Positions 9,657 through 17,975 of a stretch of 64,000 nt of DNA are shown here, piece after piece. The stretch is from Rhodobacter sp. Its GTDB lineage: Bacteria; Pseudomonadota; Alphaproteobacteria; Rhodobacterales; Rhodobacteraceae. The notes under the pieces are model-generated. The model made no database searches. It saw nothing but the letters and a program-made list of their open reading frames with translations, and was not told where the DNA came from. Each line of letters opens with the position of its first letter. The stretch's first letter is position 1. The translations under genes were made by a program, and so were the position numbers. The stretch lies in NCBI GenBank assembly GCA_027484985.1, contig JAIXRW010000018.1:1-64000 (forward strand), given 5' to 3'.

Positions 9657-9805
9657 GGGGGGCTGTCTGCCCCCCACGGCGCGTGCCGCGCCTCCCCCCG
9701 AGGATATTTGAGGGCAGAAAATGAGCATCCCCACATTTTCTGCCCTCAAATATCCTCGGGGGGTGAATTGGCGCGCCGCGCCAAGAGGGGGGCAGACAGC
9801 CCCCC
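9657..9805. repeat. long intergenic inverted repeat (REP-like element)
   Basis: The inner arms at 9694-9723 and 9734-9763 are perfect 30-bp reverse complements around a 10-base loop. The outer arms at 9657-9675 and 9787-9805 are perfect 19-bp reverse complements (GGGGGGCTGTCTGCCCCCC on the left). The inner arm contains GAGGATATTTG, the core shared with other intergenic elements in this window. It sits between convergent genes (pld-like and modC) and could fold into a very stable hairpin on either strand, so it may also end transcription. Confidence 0.85.
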
Positions 9806-9824
9806 TTTCTTGCGCGGGCCCCGT

Positions 9825-10898
9825 TCAGCCCGCGCCGATATCGCCCTGCGCCACGGCCACCGATTTGACGATGGCATGCACAGCCACCCCCGGCGCGATG
9901 CCCAGCGCCTCGGCCGAGCGGCGGGTGATCCGCGCCAGCAGGAACGTATCCCCCAGTGCCACCTGCACCAACGCGCCCGGCCCCTCGCCCATCCGCACCG
10001 CCGAAACCGTGCCCGGCAGGATGTTCAGCGCCGACAGCCCCTCGGGCCGCGCCCGCGACAGCATCACATCCTGCGCCGCGATCCGCACCCGCACGGCCTC
10101 GCCCACCGCCCCCGCCACCCGTGGCAGCCAAAGCGGCCCCGCCACGGTGTCAAGCCGCGACAGCCCGTCGCCCTCATGCGCCGCGATGCGGGCCGCAATC
10201 ACCGCCCCCGCCTCGCGCAGCCCCAGCATCTGTGCTGCGGCAGGATCGGACAGCACCGCGCCCGCAGGCCCCGCCCGGACCACGCGGCCGCCCTCCAGCA
10301 CCACCACGGTCGTGGCCAGCCGCGCCACCTCGGCCAGCGAATGGCTGACATAAAGGATCGGCACCGCCGCATCGCGCAGCCGTTCCAGATAGGGCAGAAT
10401 CTCGGCCTTGCGCGCCTCGTCCAGCGCGGCAAGGGGTTCGTCCATCAACAGCGCCCGCGGTTCCGACAGCAGCGCCCGCCCGATGGCCACCCTTTGCCGC
10501 TCGCCCCCCGACAGGCCGCCCGTGCGGCGCGACAGCAACCCTTCCAGCCCCAACAGCGCCGCGACCTCGGCCACATCCACGCGCCGCCCCCGCACCCGCG
10601 CCGCATAGGTCAGGTTGCCCCGCACCGTCAGATGCGGAAACAGCCGCGCCTCCTGAAACACATAGCCCATCTGCCGCCGATGCACGGGCACATCCACGCC
10701 CGACCCGCTGTCGAACAGCACGCCCGAGGGCAGCGCCACGCGCCCCGCATCAGGGCGCAGCAGCCCCGCCACCGCATTGACCACGCTCGTCTTGCCCGAC
10801 CCCGACCGCCCGAACAACGCCGTCACCCCCGCAGGCGCGATAAAGTCCACATCCAGCGCGAACCCCTGAAACCGGTGCCGCAGCGAAACCTCAAGCAT
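9825..10898 (-). CDS. modC: molybdate ABC transporter ATP-binding protein
   Basis: A 357-residue ATPase of the molybdate importer. It has Walker A (GRSGSGKTS near 30), the ABC signature LSGGERQRV near 131, Walker B LLMDEPLAALDEA near 152 and a C-terminal MOP domain (about 290-352: SALNILPGTVSAVRMGEG). Start is the ATG at 10898, whose ATGCTTGA overlaps the stop of modB. It is the last gene of modA-modB-modC and ends just before the long inverted repeat. It powers uptake of molybdate or tungstate for molybdenum cofactor enzymes. Confidence 0.95.
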   Translation of the reverse strand: MLEVSLRHRFQGFALDVDFIAPAGVTALFGRSGSGKTSVVNAVAGLLRPDAGRVALPSGVLFDSGSGVDVPVHRRQMGYVFQEARLFPHLTVRGNLTYAARVRGRRVDVAEVAALLGLEGLLSRRTGGLSGGERQRVAIGRALLSEPRALLMDEPLAALDEARKAEILPYLERLRDAAVPILYVSHSLAEVARLATTVVVLEGGRVVRAGPAGAVLSDPAAAQMLGLREAGAVIAARIAAHEGDGLSRLDTVAGPLWLPRVAGAVGEAVRVRIAAQDVMLSRARPEGLSALNILPGTVSAVRMGEGPGALVQVALGDTFLLARITRRSAEALGIAPGVAVHAIVKSVAVAQGDIGAG

Positions 10899-11586
10899 CC
10901 TCGCGCCCTGCCACCCGCGCCTGCACCCGCCGCGCCAACCATTCCGATACCGCCAGCGCCCCCATCGCCACCGCCACCGACACGGCCACCAGCCGCAGCG
11001 CCGCCCCATCCCCCCCCGGCACCTGCAAAAACGCATAGATGGCCGAAGGCAGCGTCTGCGTCTCGCCAGGGATATTGGCGACAAAGGTGATCGTCGCTCC
11101 GAATTCCCCCATCGCCTTGGCAAAGGCCAGCACCGCCCCCGCAATCACGCCGGGCAGGATCAGCGGTAGCGTCACCGTGGCAAAAACCTGCACCTTCGAG
11201 GCGCCAAGGGTCGCCGCCGCCTGTTCCAGCTTGGGGTCCACCGCCTCGATCGCCAGCCGGATCGCCCGCACCATCAAGGGAAAGGCCATCACGGCGGCGG
11301 CCAGCACCGCCCCCGTCCAGCGAAAGGCCAGCACGAACCCGAACCAACCCTCCAGCCACGCCCCCACCGGCCCCTTGCGGCCAAAGACCAGCAGCAGCAA
11401 ATAGCCCGTCACCACCGGCGGCAGGATCAGCGGCAGATGCACCAGCCCGTTCAAGAGCCCCCGCCCGCGAAACCGCCCCCGCGCCAGCAGATGCGCGACC
11501 CAAATCCCCAAGGGCAGGCTCAGCACCGTCGCCCAGAACGCGACCAGCAGCGAAAGCCGCACCGCCTGCCACGCTTCGGGCGTCAC
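10891..11586 (-). CDS. modB: molybdate ABC transporter permease
   Basis: A 231-residue membrane permease with about five to six transmembrane helices. The EAA loop that docks with the ATPase is clear (EQAAATLGASKVQVFATVTLPLILPG, about 140-165). The start overlaps the modA stop by four bases and its end overlaps the modC start by eight bases, so all three are translated as a unit. Confidence 0.95.
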   Translation of the reverse strand: MTPEAWQAVRLSLLVAFWATVLSLPLGIWVAHLLARGRFRGRGLLNGLVHLPLILPPVVTGYLLLLVFGRKGPVGAWLEGWFGFVLAFRWTGAVLAAAVMAFPLMVRAIRLAIEAVDPKLEQAAATLGASKVQVFATVTLPLILPGVIAGAVLAFAKAMGEFGATITFVANIPGETQTLPSAIYAFLQVPGGDGAALRLVAVSVAVAMGALAVSEWLARRVQARVAGREDA

Positions 11587-12332
11587 TTGACGATGAACCC
11601 CTGCGCCGCAAAGCGCACCTTGGCCGCGTCAGACGACAGATAATCAAGGAACCCCCGCGCTGCAGCACCCGCCCCCGCCCCCGCCGTCACCGCCGCAGGG
11701 TAAACGATGGGCCGATGGCTATCGTCGGGAAAGGTTCCCACCACCGTCACCCCCGCCTCCGCCACCGCGTCCGAGGCAAAGACGATCCCAAAGGGCGCCT
11801 CGCCCAGCGCCACCATCTTCAGCGCCGCGCGCACATTCTCGGCCTCGGCCACATCGCCCGCCACGCCCGCCCACAGCCCAAGGCTCTCCAGCGCCTCCTT
11901 GCCATATTGCCCTGCGGGAACCGAGGCGACCATGCCCATCGCCAGCTTGCCCCCCGAAAGCATCCCCTTCAGGTCCAGCGCGGGCGAAATCTCGACCGGC
12001 GCCGCCGCGCCATGCGCCACCAGCACCAGCCGGTTGCCAAGGATGTCGCGGCGCGAGGCTGGGTCGATCAACCCCTTGTCCTGCACCGCATCCATCCAGT
12101 CCACGGCGGCCGAGATGAACAGGTCCGCTGGCGCCCCCTCCTCGATCTGCCGCGCCAGCTTGGCCGACCCGTCATAGGAAACCTTCGCCACATTCCCCGT
12201 CTCGCCCTGCCAGTCGGCGGCGACCTGATCCAGCGCGGTTTTCAGCGACGAGGCCGCAAAGACCGTGATCTCGTCAGCCTTGGCCGGCAGGGCCAGCGTG
12301 GCAGCCAGCAGGACAATCGCTGCAAATCTCAT
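11583..12332 (-). CDS. modA: molybdate ABC transporter periplasmic binding protein
   Basis: A 249-residue secreted binding protein. A signal peptide (MRFAAIVLLAATLALPAKA) is followed by DEITVFAASSLKTALDQV, the standard start of mature ModA with the oxyanion-binding serines. The ATG at 12332 is chosen because GGAGG lies five bases upstream; the adjacent ATG at 12335 is too close. A ModE-like palindrome lies 15 bases before it. It delivers molybdate to ModB/ModC. Confidence 0.94.
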   Translation of the reverse strand: MRFAAIVLLAATLALPAKADEITVFAASSLKTALDQVAADWQGETGNVAKVSYDGSAKLARQIEEGAPADLFISAAVDWMDAVQDKGLIDPASRRDILGNRLVLVAHGAAAPVEISPALDLKGMLSGGKLAMGMVASVPAGQYGKEALESLGLWAGVAGDVAEAENVRAALKMVALGEAPFGIVFASDAVAEAGVTVVGTFPDDSHRPIVYPAAVTAGAGAGAAARGFLDYLSSDAAKVRFAAQGFIVK

Positions 12333-12346
12333 CATGGCCTCCAACC

Positions 12347-12368
12347 GTTATGTTTTCCCGAACATAAC
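12347..12368. promoter_or_regulatory. ModE-type operator (Mo-box) before modA
   Basis: GTTATGTT (12347-12354) and AACATAAC (12361-12368) are perfect 8-bp reverse complements around six bases. The arms resemble the CGNTATAT/ATATNNCG half-sites bound by ModE with molybdate. The site lies between the modE stop (12395) and the modA start, so molybdate-bound ModE would block modABC transcription. Binding is inferred from sequence and position. Confidence 0.75.
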
Positions 12369-12394
12369 ACTACGCCACCCCGCCCGATCAAGCG

Positions 12395-12766
12395 TTATTT
12401 TTCGCCCGACATATCGGCCAGCAGCGCCCGCAGCGCCGCCAGCTCGCCCGCCCCCGCCTGCCGCGCCGCAGCCTCGAACCCGCGATAGGCCGCGATCACC
12501 GCCAGCCCCGCTTCGGTCACCACAGCGCCCCCGCCCCGCACCCCGCCACGGGCCGAATCGACCAGCGGCGCCCGAAAGGCCGCGTTCATCTCCTCGACCA
12601 GCGACCATGCCCGCTTGTAGCTCATCCCCATCGCCCGCCCGGCGGCCGAGATCGAGCCGAGATCGCGGATATGTTCCAAGAGCATCACCTTGCCGGGGCC
12701 CAGCATGGCACGCGCGCCAAACAGCAGGCGCAGCTTCACAACCGGAAACAGGGGATCGTCACTCAT
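12395..12766 (-). CDS. modE: ModE-like winged-helix regulator, DNA-binding domain only
   Basis: A 123-residue protein with the LysR-type winged helix used by ModE (GKVMLLEHIRDLGSISAAGRAMGMSYKRAWSLVEEMN, about 25-60). It lacks the two MOP domains with which E. coli ModE (262 residues) senses molybdate. Such one-domain forms are frequent in alphaproteobacteria, where molybdate sensing may involve other proteins. The ATG at 12766 (MSDDPLFPVVKL) is preferred to an upstream alternative at 12802. It lies directly upstream of modABC on the same strand, with the operator between. Confidence 0.85.
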   Translation of the reverse strand: MSDDPLFPVVKLRLLFGARAMLGPGKVMLLEHIRDLGSISAAGRAMGMSYKRAWSLVEEMNAAFRAPLVDSARGGVRGGGAVVTEAGLAVIAAYRGFEAAARQAGAGELAALRALLADMSGEK

Positions 12767-12802
12767 ACAGCCGATGATGCGCGGCCCAAAGCCGCCCCGC
12801 AA

Positions 12803-13844
12803 GCCCCCGTCACCCCGCCCCCCGCCTCAACGGCACACCCGCAGCACAGGCCAAGCCCCCCGACACAGCCGCCACATATCCCGCATCAGCGCCGCCCCGC
12901 CCCCCCCTGCCACTCCCAACCCAAGCCCGCCACGCCACGGCGCCCCCCTCTGTCACCCACCAAGACAGCCCCCCCGACTGCACCGCGTCCCAAGTACGAC
13001 CCAAGCCGCCGCACGGCCAGCGCCCCACCTCGGCCCCCCAACAGCACAGCCCACCCCCCCTTTCCCCTTTGCCCCAATACTCCTGGGTGCGCCCGCCCTA
13101 CGGGCGAGGGGCAGCCCCCCAACCCCGCCCCCCCTTTCACCTTGGTCCCATACTCCGCGGCAAGGCCGTCTAGGGGCAAGGGGCAGCGCCCCCCCCTCTT
13201 CAAAACCCATCCCCCCTTCCCACTGCCCCGGTTGTGCCGACATGCGCACCCCGCCATCGCCCGGCGCCCCCTCCGCCCCAAAAGACTGGCCAATTCCTAC
13301 CCCTGCTTCACCTTTGCCCAAATACTCCGGGGTGAGCCCGCCCTGCGGGCGAGGGGCAGCGCCCCTCTCTCCGCCACCCTCAAGACCCATCCCCGCTTCC
13401 CCCTGCCCCAACTCCTCAAGCAGCGCCCGCCTTGCCCCAAAAAGGCAAAGCCACGTACACACGCCCAAAAGAAAGCTCCCCCCTTCGCCCTATCCAAACC
13501 ACAGCCCGAACCCGCCCCGCCAGCGAGCCACCCACAGCCACCGAAAAGCACAGGCCCCCAACCCCGCCCCCCCTTTCACCTTGGTCCAAATACTCCTCGG
13601 TGCGCCCGCCCTACGGGCGAGGGGCAGCCCCCCAAACTCCGCCCCCCCCCTTTCACCTTTGTCCAAATACTCCGGGGTGAGCCCGCCTCGCGGGCGAGGG
13701 GCAGCGCCCCTCCCTCCGACCGCTCCCCCCGCGCCCCGAAGCCCCCCCAAAAGACCGGCCCCGCGGAACCCTGCCCCGCCCAAGGGGCTTTTCCCGATCT
13801 GGGTCGTCCTGCATCATGCGCCCGCCCGCACAAAAGGCCGCATC
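12803..13844. repeat. 1-kb gene-free stretch with five copies of an intergenic repeat
   Basis: Five related units lie at about 13061-13120, 13132-13196, 13305-13368, 13571-13633 and 13651-13712. Each reads CTTTG(C/T)CC(A)AATACTCC, then (T/C)GGGGTGMGCCCGCC, then a CGGGCGAGGGGCAG segment that can pair with it. Units 1-2 and units 4-5 are linked by nearly the same C-rich spacer, which indicates a duplication. All reading frames across the region are Pro/Arg-rich low-complexity sequence and none is supported as a gene. The stretch separates divergently transcribed modE and the acyltransferase gene, so the promoter of the latter should lie near its right end. Confidence 0.75.
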
Positions 13845-16040
13845 ATGCCCGCTCCAACCGTCCCCGCATCGCCGCCCCTCAACCGCATACTGGCCCGCGC
13901 CCTGCAATTCGCCTTCCGCGCGTTGTTCTTCGGACCCTTCCGCCTTTCGGTCACGGGGGCGCAAAACCTCGCCCATGACGGCCCCGTCCTCTTTGCCTCG
14001 AACCATCAAAGCCTGCTCGACGGCCCGCTGCTCTTTGCCCTGCTCGGCCCCGATGCCGCCTTTGTCGTGACCAGCTCTTGGGCCGACCGCCCCGTCATGC
14101 GCCGCATCGCCCGCCTGATCCCGATCCTCGCGACCGACCCCGCCCGCCCGATGTCGATCAAGGCGATGGCCCGCCGCATCGCTGCGGGCCAGTCCTGCGT
14201 GATCTTCCCCGAAGGCCGCATCACCAGCACCGGCGCGCTGATGAAAATCTACCCCGGCACCGCATGGCTCGTCGATCAGGCCGATGTGCCGGTGATCCCG
14301 ATCCATATCGACGGGCTCGAATTTTCCACCCTGTCGCGCCGCAAACGCGGCTTTCCCCGCCGCCTTTTCCCGCGCATCCGCGTCACCATCGGCCCCGCCC
14401 GGCGCATCGCTCTGCCGCCCGACCTCAAGGGCAAGGCCCGCCGCAGCCACGCGGCCCTCATGGTCAGCGATATGATGGAAGCCCAGCGCAGCACCGCCAT
14501 CGACCGCTTCGCTACCCTGCCCGAAACACTTGCCGAAACCCGCCGCCGTTACGGCGCGGCCCAGCCCGCCCTGACCGACCCCACAGGCACCACCCTCAAC
14601 CACGGCCGTCTGACCCTCGCCGCCGATGTGCTGGCCCGCCGCCTGACGCCGCTTCTTCAGACCGATCCGACCATCGGCCTGCTGCTTCCCACCGCCGCCG
14701 GTGTTCCCGCTGTGCTGCTTGCGCTCTGGCGCATCGGGGTCACGCCCGCCATGCTCAACCCCACACTCGGGCCCGGTCCGATGCTGACCTGCCTCGCCAC
14801 CGCGCAGGTGAAAACCGTCCTCACCAGCCGCGCCATGGTGGAACAGGCCAAACGCGCCCCCCTGATCGAAAGCCTCGCCGCAGCAGGCCACCGCATCCTC
14901 TATACCGAAGACATCCGCGCCGCCGTAAGCCTGCCCGACAAACTCGGCGCCGCGCTCTCCGCCCGCTTCGGCCCCGCCCGCAGGGGCGAAACCACAGCCA
15001 CCCGCGACACGCCCGCCGTGATCCTGTTCACCTCGGGCACCGAAGGCGCACCCAAGGGCGTCGTGCTGTCGCATGGCAACCTTCTGGCCAACATCGCCCA
15101 ACTCCGCGCCCGCACCGACATCAACGCCAGCGACCGCATCTTCACCGCCCTGCCCGTCTTCCATTCCTTCGGCCTGACGGCGGGCATCCTGCTGCCCCTC
15201 ACCGTCGGGGCCGAGGTGGTGGCCTATCCTTCGCCCCTCCATTACCGCATCATCCCCGAGGTGGCCTATTTCCACCACCCCACCATCCTTTTCGGCACCG
15301 ACAGCTTCCTGTCCGGCTGGGGCCGCCGCGCCAATGACTACGATTTCGCCAGCCTGCGCGCCGCCATCGCAGGGGCCGAACCGATCAAACTGGCCACGCG
15401 CGATCTCTGGTCGCGCCGCTTCGGCGTGCGCATCCTCGAAGGCTATGGCGCCACCGAAACCGGCCCCGTCCTGTCGCTCAACACGCCGCAACTGTCGCGC
15501 GATGGCACCGTGGGCCGCCTGCTGCCGGGCATCGAAACGCGGCTTTCCCCCGTGGCGGGGATCGACGATGCCTTCCGCCTGTCGGTGCGCGGTGGCAACG
15601 TGATGCAGGGCTATATCCGCACCGACAATCCCGGTGTGATCCAGCCCCCCGAAGACGGCTGGTATGACACGGGCGATGCGGTCAGCATCGATACCGAAGG
15701 CTTTCTCACCATCCGCGGCCGCATCAAACGCTTTGCCAAAGTGGGCGGCGAAATGGTCTCGCTCGCCGCAGTCGAAGGTCTGACCGAACGCACATGGCCC
15801 GACCTGCAGGCCGCCGCCATCGCCCTGCCCGACCCGCGCAAGGGCAACCGCGTGATCCTTGTCGTCGCGCATAGCGCAGGCCCGCCCCCCACGCTCGCCG
15901 CGCTGCGCTCCCGCGCAAAGGCCGAAGGTCTGGCCGAAATCATGCTGCCCACCCGTCTGGAAACCGTGGCGAAACTGCCGCTCCTCGCCTCGGGCAAGCC
16001 CGACTATCCCGCCCTTACGGCGCTGTTCCAGACACCCTGA
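13845..16040 (+). CDS. aas: bifunctional lysophospholipid acyltransferase / acyl-ACP synthetase
   Basis: A 731-residue two-domain protein like E. coli Aas. Residues 1-200 form a PlsC acyltransferase with NHQSLLD (H54, D59) and FPEGR near 122. Residues about 230-725 form an AMP-binding acyl-activating domain with FTSGTEGAPKG near 395, GYGATETGP near 532 and the YDTGD/GRIKRFAK region near 605-630. Together they re-acylate lysophospholipids using ACP-bound fatty acids. The ATG at 13845 gives a normal N terminus; the frame stays open another 385 codons upstream but only as low-complexity repeat sequence. Its 3' end overlaps the convergent phosphoesterase gene by 26 bases. Confidence 0.9.
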   Translation: MPAPTVPASPPLNRILARALQFAFRALFFGPFRLSVTGAQNLAHDGPVLFASNHQSLLDGPLLFALLGPDAAFVVTSSWADRPVMRRIARLIPILATDPARPMSIKAMARRIAAGQSCVIFPEGRITSTGALMKIYPGTAWLVDQADVPVIPIHIDGLEFSTLSRRKRGFPRRLFPRIRVTIGPARRIALPPDLKGKARRSHAALMVSDMMEAQRSTAIDRFATLPETLAETRRRYGAAQPALTDPTGTTLNHGRLTLAADVLARRLTPLLQTDPTIGLLLPTAAGVPAVLLALWRIGVTPAMLNPTLGPGPMLTCLATAQVKTVLTSRAMVEQAKRAPLIESLAAAGHRILYTEDIRAAVSLPDKLGAALSARFGPARRGETTATRDTPAVILFTSGTEGAPKGVVLSHGNLLANIAQLRARTDINASDRIFTALPVFHSFGLTAGILLPLTVGAEVVAYPSPLHYRIIPEVAYFHHPTILFGTDSFLSGWGRRANDYDFASLRAAIAGAEPIKLATRDLWSRRFGVRILEGYGATETGPVLSLNTPQLSRDGTVGRLLPGIETRLSPVAGIDDAFRLSVRGGNVMQGYIRTDNPGVIQPPEDGWYDTGDAVSIDTEGFLTIRGRIKRFAKVGGEMVSLAAVEGLTERTWPDLQAAAIALPDPRKGNRVILVVAHSAGPPPTLAALRSRAKAEGLAEIMLPTRLETVAKLPLLASGKPDYPALTALFQTP

Positions 16041-16812
16041 CCCACCCCTCCGGCCCCCGCGCCAGCGCCAGATCGGCATCAGCGCTGAACACCCCGTCCG
16101 CCCCCGCGCGGTGATGGGTGATCACCACGCCTCCCGCCACCAGCCGCAGCAGGTTGAACGCGTTGCCATCCCCCCGCACCCGATGCGACAGGCAGGTGCC
16201 CGCCTGCACCGACAGCACCGAAGGCGCGTCCGCAAGGGGCGTGACATAGGTCGCATGCAAATGCCCCGACAGCACCAGTTCCACCCCCGCCGCCGCCAGC
16301 CCCGCCGCCGCCGCTTCGGCCCCCGCCAGCGCCTCGGGCTCGCCCCTCGGCCCCTGCATCGGATGGTGCATCACCAAGACCCGCCGCCGTGCCCCCGCAT
16401 CCCGAAAGGCCTGCGCCACATGGGCAACATCGCCCCCCGTGATGCGCCCGTTCTTCCATGCACGCGGATTGGCCGTGTTCAGCCCCACCACCACCGCCGC
16501 CTCCGACTGCCACAGCGGTGTCAGCGGCAGGCCCACCCCCTGCCGCCAGCGCCGCCACGGATCGGCCAGCCGCAGCCACAGGTTCCCCAACGGCAGGTCA
16601 TGATTGCCCGCCACCACCAGCACCGGCGCGGGCAGCCCGCGCAGCCACTCCGCCGCCGCCGCGAATTGCCCGCGCCGCGCCCGCTGCGTCAGATCGCCCG
16701 ACACCACCACCAGATCGGGCGCCAGCGCCGCAACAGCCCCGGCCAGTGGGCGCAGCAATGCCGGCGAATGGGCCCCGAAATGCGGGTCCGACAGATGCAC
16801 GATCCGCGTCAC
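16015..16812 (-). CDS. metallophosphoesterase
   Basis: A 265-residue calcineurin-like phosphoesterase with all metal motifs: SDPHFG (D9, H11), SGDLTQ near 44, GNHD near 69, and the late HxxxG/GHLHATY near 190. It resembles CpdA/Icc-type and related phosphodiesterases, but the substrate cannot be read from sequence. Its ATG overlaps the stop of the upstream lipid kinase gene by four bases (ATGA), so the two are co-expressed. A role in phospholipid metabolism alongside the kinase and the convergent acyltransferase is plausible inference. Confidence 0.85.
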   Translation of the reverse strand: MTRIVHLSDPHFGAHSPALLRPLAGAVAALAPDLVVVSGDLTQRARRGQFAAAAEWLRGLPAPVLVVAGNHDLPLGNLWLRLADPWRRWRQGVGLPLTPLWQSEAAVVVGLNTANPRAWKNGRITGGDVAHVAQAFRDAGARRRVLVMHHPMQGPRGEPEALAGAEAAAAGLAAAGVELVLSGHLHATYVTPLADAPSVLSVQAGTCLSHRVRGDGNAFNLLRLVAGGVVITHHRAGADGVFSADADLALARGPEGWVRVSGTAP

Positions 16813-17726
16813 GCGCCCGCCCTGTCTTCGGGGCGCGGCACGATCACCGCCAGCGCGTCGGCGTGGATGACAAAACGCAAGGGCGCGCGGATACGCTCGC
16901 GCTCTCCATCCATCGCCACCAGCGGGCGGCGGCTGGCCGGTGTCACCTCCATCGCGGCGGTCTGGAAACTGGCAATCTCGCGCCCCACCTCGACGCGCCC
17001 CAGCGCCAGCTTGGCCACCGCCTTCAGCATCTGCCAGCGGCTGCCATCGCGCAGCAGGAACACCACGAAACGGTCTGCGCTGATCGCCTCGGCCCCGCCA
17101 AGGTTGTAATGGCGCAGCTGATAGGCCGACCGCGCCACGAACAGCAAGGGCGAGCGCAGGTCATGCGATTGCCCGTCGGCATGGATCACCATCCGCCGCG
17201 TCGCCCGCGCCCCCGCAAGGGTCGAGATCACCGTCCAATAGGCCATCAGCCGCGACCGGCCAAAGCGGCGATAGGCGCGCTCGCGGGTTTGCAGGATCAA
17301 CGGATACAATCCCAGACTGGCATTGTTCAGGAACAACCGCCCGTTCACCGTGCCGACCGAGATGCGATGCACCCGCCCCGCCAGCAGCGCCCGCGCCGCC
17401 TCGGCAGGGTCGGGGCCCAGCCCCAGCCCCCGCGCGAAAAAGTTGAAGGTGCCAAGGGGAAGCACCCCCAGCGCCGCCTCGCGCCCCATCAGCGCCTCGG
17501 CCACGCCGCGCACGGTGCCATCGCCCCCCGCCGCGACGATGGTGGTAAACCCGTCTGCCAGCGCCTGCGCCACGGCATCGGCCAGGGGTTCGTCCGGCTG
17601 CCACCGGCGCAAGGTGGCCGCGGGGCCGAACACCGCCATGGCACGGTCGATCGCCGCCGCATCGCGGCTGTTCAACCCCGATCCGGGATTGGCCAGCACG
17701 CAGATCGTGGCAGGGTCCAGCGGCAT
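16809..17726 (-). CDS. diacylglycerol kinase-family lipid kinase (YegS/BmrU type)
   Basis: A 305-residue kinase with the DAGK catalytic fold: NPGSGLN near 13, GGDGTVRG near 67 (nucleotide binding) and LPLGTFNFFARGLG near 89. The C-terminal half is the usual beta-sandwich. AGGAGG lies nine bases before the ATG at 17726. Substrate may be diacylglycerol, phosphatidylglycerol or ceramide. It is the first gene of a pair with the metallophosphoesterase. Confidence 0.87.
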   Translation of the reverse strand: MPLDPATICVLANPGSGLNSRDAAAIDRAMAVFGPAATLRRWQPDEPLADAVAQALADGFTTIVAAGGDGTVRGVAEALMGREAALGVLPLGTFNFFARGLGLGPDPAEAARALLAGRVHRISVGTVNGRLFLNNASLGLYPLILQTRERAYRRFGRSRLMAYWTVISTLAGARATRRMVIHADGQSHDLRSPLLFVARSAYQLRHYNLGGAEAISADRFVVFLLRDGSRWQMLKAVAKLALGRVEVGREIASFQTAAMEVTPASRRPLVAMDGERERIRAPLRFVIHADALAVIVPRPEDRAGA

Positions 17727-17830
17727 GTCACATCACCTCCTGAATGGTCACGGGTCCAGCCCTGCCCCGCCCGCCGAAACACAAGGCCGCCGCCCGCCGT
17801 TCCGGCAACGGGCCGCCTGACGGATAGATG

Positions 17831-17925
17831 AGTATTTGGGCAAGGGTGAACAAGGCGCTTTCATACTCGCCCAAATATCCCGGGGGAAAATCGGCCAAGG
17901 GCCGATTTGGGGGCTGGCCCCCGAA
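17831..17925. repeat. intergenic REP-like element
   Basis: TATTTGGGC (17833-17841) and GCCCAAATA (17869-17877) are inverted, followed by the hairpins AAATCGGCC-AAG-GGCCGATTT (17888-17908) and GGGGGC-TG-GCCCCC just after. From CTTTCATACTC onward it is nearly identical to the element at 56089-56158. It lies upstream of the kinase gene and downstream of the dehydrogenase gene, both minus strand. Confidence 0.8.
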
Positions 17926-17975
17926 TTTTTCACCGGCACGGGGCGCCGCACGACCTGTTGCCACGCCCCGCGCCG

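Noticed and set aside
7360-10131. A 923-codon open frame on the minus strand across the EEP, PLD and modC genes
   Set aside because: It is antisense to three well-supported genes and is Gly/Arg/Ala-rich without family motifs; in GC-rich DNA such frames stay open by codon bias.
13061-13712. CRISPR array
   Set aside because: The repeat units differ, spacers are C-rich and not unique, unit distances are irregular and no cas genes are present.
12690-13844. A 385-codon upstream extension of the acyltransferase gene
   Set aside because: It runs through five copies of an intergenic repeat, is low-complexity Pro/Ser/Arg and crosses modE; the family start fits 13845.
13653-16079. An 808-codon minus-strand frame opposite the acyltransferase gene
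   Set aside because: It mirrors the codon pattern of aas, has no domain, and its sequence is Gly/Gln/Ala-rich noise.
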